Positions 1-4,970 of a DNA stretch of 18,513 nucleotides are shown here, piece after piece; the first letter of the stretch is position 1; every line of letters starts with the position of its first letter. The notes below the pieces were generated by a model. That model ran no database searches and was not told the origin of the DNA. It saw only the letters and a list, made by a program, of their open reading frames with translations. Location of the stretch: the NCBI GenBank assembly GCA_910578215.1, contig CAJTPH010000049.1, positions 1-18,513 on the forward strand, written 5' to 3'. The DNA comes from an uncultured Acetatifactor sp. (lineage in GTDB: Bacteria > Bacillota > Clostridia > Lachnospirales > Lachnospiraceae). The position numbers were made by a program, and so were the translations under genes.

Positions 1-43
1 GCGGCTTTTGTAAGTATGTGATTGGCTATATTTATCAAGCAGC

Positions 44-73
44 TTGACAAACGTACCAACGGTATGATAAGAT
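44..73 (+). promoter_or_regulatory. Promoter of the TetR-family gene
   Basis: A perfect -35 box TTGACA lies at 44-49. Acceptable -10 candidates are GATAAG at 66-71 (16-bp spacer) and TAAGAT at 68-73 (18-bp spacer). The spacer is occupied by one inverted repeat and the expected start point by a second, which is the usual layout of a self-repressed TetR promoter. The exact -10 box is uncertain; the -35 box is clear. Confidence 0.6.
52..66. promoter_or_regulatory. Operator 1, imperfect inverted repeat CGTACC-AAC-GGTATG
   Basis: The half-sites CGTACC and GGTATG are inverted around a 3-bp centre, with one mismatch. The site lies between the -35 and -10 boxes and shares its half-site with the perfect palindrome at 76-94. 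Binding here would block RNA polymerase. Assignment to the adjacent TetR-family protein is inferred from position and repetition. Confidence 0.6.
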
Positions 74-75
74 AA

Positions 76-94
76 AACATACCAAAGGTATGTT
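76..94. promoter_or_regulatory. Operator 2, perfect palindrome AACATACC-AAA-GGTATGTT
   Basis: This is a perfect 8-3-8 inverted repeat, beginning about 16 bp upstream of the ATG of the TetR-family gene and overlapping the predicted transcription start. Size and symmetry fit a site for a TetR-family dimer. It ends just before the ribosome binding site. Its half-site CATACC recurs as GTACC/GGTATG in operator 1. Confidence 0.75.
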
Positions 95-110
95 AAGGGG
101 GTGAGGAATC

Positions 111-767
111 ATGGCAAGAAATAAGCATCCGGAAGAAACCGTTAATTTAATATTGGATGTGGCTTTTCGATTATTTATAGAAAAGGGATATGAGCATACT
201 TCCATCCAGGATATAATTGATAATTTAGGCGGTCTTAGCAAGGGTGCTATCTATCATCATTTTAAGTCAAAGGAAGATATTTTAGTTGCCGTTACAGACA
301 GGATGACATCCGAATCGAACCGGATGCTTGCGGCTATTCGTGATCGTTCTGACCTTAGCGGGATAGAGAAGCTAAAGACCATTTTCAGCGAATCAATCAG
401 CCGGCCTGTACAGAACGATATTTTTACGGTAGCTCCGGATTTTCACAATAATCCGAAGCTTCTTTTCAGCCTTTTGCATGATACCATAGAAAACGCAGCG
501 CCAAACTATATTTTGCCGATTATCAGGCAGGGTGTTTCAGACGGTTCCATCAAAACGGATTACCCGGAGCAATTGGCAGAGCTGATTTTGCTTGCTGCGA
601 ATGTCTGGATGAATCCTATGATATTTGACAGCTCTGCGGAAGAATCCTACTGTAAGTTTATGGTATTCAGACAGATGCTGCAAGGTTTTGGCCTGGATAT
701 TGTAGACAGCGAAATATTAGGGAGATTGCAGGAGCTGGCAACCATCTATCAAAAGCACAAGCAATAA
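111..767 (+). CDS. TetR/AcrR-family transcriptional repressor
   Basis: This 218-residue protein has the standard TetR layout. The N-terminal helix-turn-helix lies at about residues 30-50 (TSIQDIIDNLGGLSKGAIYH) and runs into the family hallmark YHHFKSKEDIL. The remaining ~160 residues form a helical ligand-binding and dimerisation domain too divergent to predict the ligand. The start is set by a GGGGGTGAGG ribosome binding site directly before the ATG. Two inverted repeats in its own promoter indicate autorepression. Downstream lie a small membrane peptide and an MFS exporter on the same strand, so the likely role is to sense a toxic compound and derepress its efflux. Family assignment is secure; ligand and regulon are inferred. 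Confidence 0.93.
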   Translation: MARNKHPEETVNLILDVAFRLFIEKGYEHTSIQDIIDNLGGLSKGAIYHHFKSKEDILVAVTDRMTSESNRMLAAIRDRSDLSGIEKLKTIFSESISRPVQNDIFTVAPDFHNNPKLLFSLLHDTIENAAPNYILPIIRQGVSDGSIKTDYPEQLAELILLAANVWMNPMIFDSSAEESYCKFMVFRQMLQGFGLDIVDSEILGRLQELATIYQKHKQ

Positions 768-808
768 AAGATACAGGCTGTGTATTTTCTGCTGCCGGGA
801 ACAAATTT

Positions 809-829
809 CTGCCCTGTATAATGGGGCAG
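809..829 (+). other. Hairpin CTGCCC-N9-GGGCAG after the TetR-family gene
   Basis: Inverted arms at 809-814 and 824-829 enclose a 9-nt loop that contains TATAAT at 817-822, and the AT-rich run ATATATTTTAT follows. It could be a weak terminator of the repressor transcript or a -10 region buried in a palindrome that would drive the efflux genes. No good -35 box stands at 16-18 bp from the TATAAT. The sequence does not decide between the two. Confidence 0.35.
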
Positions 830-840
830 ATATATTTTAT

Positions 841-869
841 GGTATTAAATACCGTCATGCGGTATTAAA
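841..869. promoter_or_regulatory. Overlapping palindromes upstream of the efflux genes
   Basis: GGTATT-A-AATACC (841-853) is a perfect palindrome. It overlaps a second inverted repeat, AATACCG-TCATG-CGGTATT (848-866). The half-site ATACC/GGTAT is the core of the two operators upstream of the TetR-family gene, but with a 7-bp centre instead of 3. The pair sits directly before the ribosome binding site of the membrane peptide. It may be a repressor site controlling the exporter, or an mRNA hairpin in its leader. Confidence 0.4.
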
Positions 870-896
870 AGGAGGCATTGTTTCTACTGTTGTCGG

Positions 897-1091
897 ATGG
901 AAAAACGCTCGGCAGTTGCAGCAATTGTATGCTCTTTGATTGTGGTATGCTTTTTTGCCAACTGCATTACCATTTCTCGGGGGAGTATTGTCTGGGTAAT
1001 GCTGGCAATGAGTGCGGTTTTCGTCATAATTAATGGTTTTATCTATCAAATTCTGGCAGACGGAATAGAAAAATGGAGGTTTAAAGAATGA
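897..1091 (+). CDS. Small two-helix membrane protein of the efflux operon
   Basis: This 64-residue peptide has hydrophobic stretches at about residues 7-24 and 32-52 and charged ends (MEKR, EKWRFKE), which suggests two membrane-spanning helices. I do not recognise a family. Its stop codon overlaps the ATG of the MFS gene by 4 bp (ATGA), which indicates translational coupling. An AGGAGG motif lies at 870-875, about 21 nt from the ATG, longer than ideal, and I found no better in-frame start upstream. It could be a subunit or modulator of the exporter, or the relic of a longer membrane protein. Being a gene is moderately likely; the function is unknown. Confidence 0.55.
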   Translation: MEKRSAVAAIVCSLIVVCFFANCITISRGSIVWVMLAMSAVFVIINGFIYQILADGIEKWRFKE

Positions 1092-2326
1092 ATCAAAAGC
1101 TATTATCCAGGGATTTTACGTTAGTTATAATTGGCCAGATTATCTCTTTGTTTGGCAATGCAACAATAAGGTTTGCGTTACCACTGTATTTATTAAATTC
1201 GACAGGCTCGTCTGCACTTTACGGTACCGTTACGGCGTGCGCTTTCATTCCCGCTGTTTTGCTGTCGCCTGTTGGCGGCATTATCGCAGACCGGGTGAAT
1301 AAAAGAAATATTATGGTAATACTGGATTTTTTTACGGCGGCAGTCATCCTGGTCTTTTCCCTGCTTATGAATAAGGTGAATCTGATTCTTCTTCTGACGG
1401 TTACGTTGAGCTTTTTGTATGGCATTGCGGGAGCATACCAGCCATCCGTGCAGGCAAGCATTCCTGCGCTTACCAATCAGGATAATTTTATGGCCGCCAA
1501 TTCTGTTATCAATACAATCAGTTCCTTTGCGTCTCTGATTGGTCCTGTGCTTGGAGGCGTTTTATACAGCGCATATGGATTAAAGCCTGTATTGTGGGTT
1601 TGCATGGTATGCTTTATTATGTCGGCGGTTATGGAAATCTTCATTAAAATACCGTTCCGGAAGCAAGCCTCAGACGGGGGCATTCTGAAGACAGCCGCAG
1701 CCGATTTTGCAGAGAGCATCCGCTTTATCCGAAGGGAGAAGCCTGTTATAGGAAAGGCTGTTCTTGTAATCTGCGGAATTAATTTGTTTCTTGCCGCTAT
1801 GATTATTGTGGCGCTTCCATATCTGGTAACGGAGGTATTGAATTTAGAGGCTTCACAGGCAAACAGGCTATATGGCTTTGCGGAGGGAGCGCTGGCGGCA
1901 GGCGGATTGGCAGGAGGTATCGGAGCAGGCATTTTTGCAGACAAACTGGCGATCCGTAAATCCGGCAGGCTCGTGATCGCTTGTGCGGTATGCGTGTTTC
2001 CTATGGGCTTTTCATTGACGGTGTTTTCAGCTGCAATCATAAATTATACTGTTATAACCGTATGCTGCTTTGCCATTATGGTATTATCAACTCTCTTTAC
2101 CGTGCAGCTGATGTCCTTTATCCAGACAGAAACCCCGCAAAATTTAATTGGAAAGGTGATTGCGGTCATTCTTACCGTTTCCATGTGCGCACAGCCATTG
2201 GGCAATGCGTTTTATGGTATCCTGTTTCAAATATGTAAGGGATTTGAATATGCCGTTATTTTATTTTCGGGTGTTGTATCGCTGATAATTGCCGTAAATA
2301 CAAAAAATATTTTTAAGAGATTTTAG
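1088..2326 (+). CDS. MFS drug/compound exporter
   Basis: This 412-residue, very hydrophobic protein has a major-facilitator layout, probably 12 membrane helices. The loop-2/3 motif A is clear at about residues 63-73 (G63, D68, R69, K72, R73 in GGIIADRVNKRN). A central cytoplasmic loop near residues 190-215 (FRKQASDGGILK) separates the two halves. The protein resembles macrolide- and multidrug-type proton antiporters rather than sugar importers. A GGAGG ribosome binding site precedes the ATG, and the start overlaps the upstream membrane peptide. Location behind a TetR-family repressor supports inducible efflux. The substrate cannot be read from the sequence. Confidence 0.88.
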   Translation: MNQKLLSRDFTLVIIGQIISLFGNATIRFALPLYLLNSTGSSALYGTVTACAFIPAVLLSPVGGIIADRVNKRNIMVILDFFTAAVILVFSLLMNKVNLILLLTVTLSFLYGIAGAYQPSVQASIPALTNQDNFMAANSVINTISSFASLIGPVLGGVLYSAYGLKPVLWVCMVCFIMSAVMEIFIKIPFRKQASDGGILKTAAADFAESIRFIRREKPVIGKAVLVICGINLFLAAMIIVALPYLVTEVLNLEASQANRLYGFAEGALAAGGLAGGIGAGIFADKLAIRKSGRLVIACAVCVFPMGFSLTVFSAAIINYTVITVCCFAIMVLSTLFTVQLMSFIQTETPQNLIGKVIAVILTVSMCAQPLGNAFYGILFQICKGFEYAVILFSGVVSLIIAVNTKNIFKRF

Positions 2327-2344
2327 GCGTAAGCTGAGTAATTT

Positions 2345-2366
2345 GCCCCTGGGAGGGGGCAGGGGC
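2345..2366 (+). other. GC-rich inverted repeat after the MFS gene
   Basis: GCCCCTG (2345-2351) and CAGGGGC (2360-2366) form a perfect 7-bp stem with a G-rich loop, 19 bp after the MFS stop codon. No T-tract follows, so it is not a canonical intrinsic terminator. It could slow RNA degradation or terminate weakly. Nothing else of note was seen between here and the next promoter. Confidence 0.35.
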
Positions 2367-2429
2367 GCTCCATCGGGGCGGGATTGATACAAAAAAATTT
2401 GAAAAGGGGTTATAATCGAACGTATTTTC

Positions 2430-2438
2430 TGCTATAAT
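2430..2438 (+). promoter_or_regulatory. Extended -10 promoter of the SRAP gene
   Basis: TGCTATAAT is a perfect extended -10 element, 42 bp before the SRAP start codon. The corresponding -35 position holds only TTATAA, so the TG motif probably carries the promoter. The same TGCTATAAT string precedes alaS. A conventional TATAAT also occurs at 2411-2416. I see no LexA-like palindrome near it. Confidence 0.55.
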
Positions 2439-2479
2439 AATTGTACTTTAATTAGACATAGACAGGAGGAGCGAGAGAA

Positions 2480-3058
2480 ATGTGTGGGCGTTATTATATT
2501 GATAAGGACACAGAGGAAGAAATATATCGAGCGCTGCAGGAGATAGACGAAAAATTCATGACGGAAAGGACAGGAGATATTTATCCTACAAATTATGCTC
2601 CGGTAATATATAGCAGAGATGAAAAGCTGTGCGGCGGGGAGATGAGGTGGGGATTTTTGGGAAAGGATAAAAGGCTGATGATTAACGCCAGAGCGGAGAC
2701 GGCTCTGGAGCGTCCTACTTTTTCTGACAGTGTAAGGCAGCGGCGATGCATTATCCCGGCAAGGCACTTTTATGAATGGGATAAAGAAAGGCAGAAGGTG
2801 ACTTTTTGCAGAAAACAGGGAAAAATATTATATATGGCGGGATTTTATCGGGAGCAGGAGGACGGTCCTCATTTTGTCATACTGACCACCGCAGCAAATG
2901 AATCCGTGAGTCCCGTCCATGAACGAATGCCTCTTATTTTGGAGGAAGATGAAATGCTGCCATGGATATATAATGCGGGGAAGGTCGGCAGCTTCCTGAC
3001 CAAGTCTTCTCCGAAGCTGGAACGCAGACAGGACTATGAGCAAATGAGTCTGTTTTGA
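2480..3058 (+). CDS. SRAP-family protein (HMCES/YedK-type abasic-site shield)
   Basis: This 192-residue protein is an SOS-response-associated-peptidase family member. Family members crosslink covalently through Cys2 to abasic sites in single-stranded DNA and protect them. All expected catalytic features are visible: Cys2 directly after the initiator Met (MCGRYY), N69 in INARAE, E99 in HFYEW, and H147 in SPVHERMP. Length is close to that of typical bacterial members. An AGGAGG ribosome binding site precedes the ATG. Downstream are a dead Y-family polymerase remnant and a YolD-like gene, so the locus was a DNA-damage tolerance module. It probably remains functional, since no key residue is missing. 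Confidence 0.94.
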   Translation: MCGRYYIDKDTEEEIYRALQEIDEKFMTERTGDIYPTNYAPVIYSRDEKLCGGEMRWGFLGKDKRLMINARAETALERPTFSDSVRQRRCIIPARHFYEWDKERQKVTFCRKQGKILYMAGFYREQEDGPHFVILTTAANESVSPVHERMPLILEEDEMLPWIYNAGKVGSFLTKSSPKLERRQDYEQMSLF

Positions 3059-3085
3059 CAGAGGTGTGGGGTTGCAGCTATGTAA

Positions 3086-3227
3086 AGAAGGAGAAAAGCG
3101 CAAACTTCCTCACCGCAGAAAATGATAGATGCGGTATTGGGGCTGCAAGCCGCAAACCGGCTGGGGCTCACAGTGAAAAGAAATATGCATGGTGCGAAAC
3201 CGCCAGATTGGAGGACTCAGGGCATGA
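3086..3227 (+). pseudogene. C-terminal remnant of a UmuC-like Y-family DNA polymerase
   Basis: The last codons before the YolD-like start, read in the frame ending at 3227, give RNRQIGGLRA followed by TGA. This closely matches the C-terminal tail of clostridial UmuC/UvrX-type polymerases as I remember it (ERNxQIGGHRA). Just upstream, in the frame beginning at 3086, the text AVLGLQ...VKRNMHGA resembles the preceding part of that tail (VKGMNxxEGA). A short deletion near 3196 explains the frame change. The catalytic palm, fingers and little finger are absent, so only about 45 codons survive. The TGA overlaps the YolD-like ATG as ATGA. Recognition is from memory of family tails, without alignment. 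Confidence 0.65.
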
Positions 3228-3676
3228 ATAGGGAGAAAGAGCAGGGTAAATATGACGATATTCTTTATCTGCCGCATCCCGTATCCAGGCGGCATCCGCA
3301 GATGCCCCTGTTAGACAGGGCGGCGCAGTTTGCGCCTTTTGCCGCCCTTGTCGGACATGGAGAGGCGGTAAAGGAGACAGCACGGCTGACCGGTTCTCAT
3401 GTAGAACTGGAAGATGGGCAGAGGGAGCGGTTAGATCAGCAGCTTTCGCTGCTTCTTAAGGCAATGGGGGAGAACCCCGGCCAGGAGCCTGTAATTACAG
3501 TCACTTACTTTAAGCCGGATGAGAAAAAGGACGGCGGCGCCAATGTGCCTGTGTGTGGGAGGGTGAAAAGGGTGGACGGATACCGGCGGGAGATTGTACT
3601 GAAAGACGGGACAGTCCTCCCTATGGACGCTATTGTCGCCATGGAGGGGGATGTGTTTTGTGATGCCCAGGACTGA
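3224..3676 (+). CDS. YolD-like family protein
   Basis: This 150-residue protein carries the conserved N-terminal block YDDILYLPHPVSRRHPQMP and then DRAAQFAPFAAL (residues 31-42) and KETARLT, typical of the clostridial YolD-like family. The C-terminal half (EPVITVTYFKPDEKKDGGA, VLKDGTVLPMDAI) resembles the small beta-rich end of these proteins. The family sits beside Y-family polymerase genes and is thought to accompany mutagenic repair; its biochemical role is unknown. I chose ATG 3224 because GGAGG lies at 3210-3214 and the family homology begins here. An in-frame ATG at 3122 would only add translated polymerase remnant. The partner polymerase upstream has been deleted. Confidence 0.8.
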   Translation: MNREKEQGKYDDILYLPHPVSRRHPQMPLLDRAAQFAPFAALVGHGEAVKETARLTGSHVELEDGQRERLDQQLSLLLKAMGENPGQEPVITVTYFKPDEKKDGGANVPVCGRVKRVDGYRREIVLKDGTVLPMDAIVAMEGDVFCDAQD

Positions 3677-3734
3677 CTGCTTAAGGCGTGACAGCCTCGG
3701 ATTATGGCATTAAATATAGCTTCTGCGTCCCTGA

Positions 3735-3926
3735 AATATTAGCCCTTTTGAGGCGCTGACTAAGGGAGGGCCGTATCGCCGGCGGATGTCGCTCAGACAG
3801 GCGGCGGAACTTTTAGGCGTGAAAGTGGTGGAGTTACAGAAATTTGTGTTGGTGCAATTTTTGCGGATAGCGGAAAATACAGGGGCTGAAAAACGGAAGA
3901 AGGCCGCTTTTGAAGGGAGAGCTGTT
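3735..3926 (+). other. Coding-like open stretch upstream of the toroid-like gene
   Basis: After a TGA at 3732-3734 the frame stays open through 3926 and runs directly into the next gene. It reads ISPFEALTKGGPYRRR, then MSLRQAAELLGVKVVELQKF. The phrase SLRQAAELLGVKV looks like the recognition part of a small helix-turn-helix, but no full domain is present. The composition is GC-richer than the following gene. It may be a relic of a deleted gene or part of a dispersed element; I do not recognise it. The interval 3677-3734 holds nothing I can identify. Confidence 0.3.
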
Positions 3927-4838
3927 ATGAGAATGCTGACTAAAAAACAACTAAACATAATGAACGATTGGATGCAGGCGAATGCTCGTCCATATGATCG
4001 TGCAAAGTGGAATTATCTGTTTAACGGCGGCAGCAAGGATACTATCGTTGAGGAAATGCTGAAATACCAAAATGCCGATGGCGGTATGGGCAGCGGCTTT
4101 GAGGCTGATATGCTTTGCCCTTTATCCGCCGCCATACCTACAGCAGAAGCAATTTTTCAAGCATATGAGTATGAGCTCGATTGTTCTTCTGCATGGTTTA
4201 AGGCTATATTGAATTATTTTGAAAGGTCCGTACAGAATATACCGAAGTATTGGGAGGACAGTCCAAAAGAAGCTATGGATTATCCTCATGCACCCTGGTG
4301 GAATTATGAGCCTTGCATGGTGTTTAATCCCAATCCCTGTGCGGTGGTTGCTTCTGCAATGATATGTAATGGAACAGATAGTCAAAAAGAACTCGGGTAT
4401 AAAATTGCAGATGATTGTATCAGCTTCCTTTTAGGCAAGGGCTTTTGCGGTGATCATGATACGTTTAATATTCAGGCGTTAGTTGAACGGCTTCTTCAAA
4501 TAAAATCTCCCCTTATATCCGCTGAAGTAATGGAATCCATGCGAAGAAGAATACTTGAAAACACTTGTTTTGATACAGGCAAGTATAATGGATATTTTTT
4601 CACTCCGCTTGATTTCGTATCGTCTCCCAATTCGATATGGTACGGCGATGTGAAGCATGGAATTGAGCGGACCTTTGATTTTTGGCTTAATAATATAAAT
4701 GAGCAGGGAGTATGGAATCCGAATTTCTCTTGGGGAATTGACAGTGATGTTTCCAGGCGAGTAACTGAGAACTGGAAAGGATATATTACCGTAAAGCGGG
4801 CTAAGATATTTCTGAATTTTGACAGAATTGAAAGATAA
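3927..4838 (+). CDS. Prenyltransferase/terpene-cyclase-repeat-like protein, orphan
   Basis: This 303-residue soluble protein starts at ATG 3927, preceded by AAGGGAG at 3913-3919. The upstream in-frame ATG 3786 has no good ribosome binding site. Near the N-terminus KYQNADGGMGSGFEADM (from about residue 46) resembles the QxDGGWG motif of squalene-cyclase and protein prenyltransferase alpha/alpha-barrel repeats. Later aromatic-rich segments (PHAPWWNYEP, FDFWLNNINEQGVWNPNFSW) fit a toroid of paired helices. No DxDD catalytic motif of class II cyclases was seen, so enzymatic cyclisation is doubtful. No signal peptide is visible. Base composition is AT-richer than alaS downstream, which suggests separate acquisition. 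Function is unknown; the fold is a guess from motifs. Confidence 0.65.
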   Translation: MRMLTKKQLNIMNDWMQANARPYDRAKWNYLFNGGSKDTIVEEMLKYQNADGGMGSGFEADMLCPLSAAIPTAEAIFQAYEYELDCSSAWFKAILNYFERSVQNIPKYWEDSPKEAMDYPHAPWWNYEPCMVFNPNPCAVVASAMICNGTDSQKELGYKIADDCISFLLGKGFCGDHDTFNIQALVERLLQIKSPLISAEVMESMRRRILENTCFDTGKYNGYFFTPLDFVSSPNSIWYGDVKHGIERTFDFWLNNINEQGVWNPNFSWGIDSDVSRRVTENWKGYITVKRAKIFLNFDRIER

Positions 4839-4898
4839 GCATTCAGAAAATATATTTTATCCGGCAGGCAAAAGGGAGGGTATGTCCTTATTTGGGGC

Positions 4899-4927
4899 TT
4901 TAAAAGTTGCAGCCTGTGTGCTATAAT
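4899..4927 (+). promoter_or_regulatory. alaS promoter with extended -10
   Basis: The extended -10 TGCTATAAT occupies 4919-4927. TTTAAA at 4899-4904 is a possible weak -35 box at a 17-bp spacer. Transcription would begin near 4934, leaving a leader of under 40 nt before the ATG at 4971. That is too short for a T-box riboswitch. AATAGGAGAATACC supplies the ribosome binding site. Confidence 0.6.
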
Positions 4928-4970
4928 GATGCGCAGATAAATCGGAATATAACTGGAATAGGAGAATACC

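Noticed and set aside
4839..4970. T-box riboswitch upstream of alaS
   Set aside because: The space is too short, the promoter lies close to the gene, and no T-box consensus or terminator/antiterminator pair is visible.
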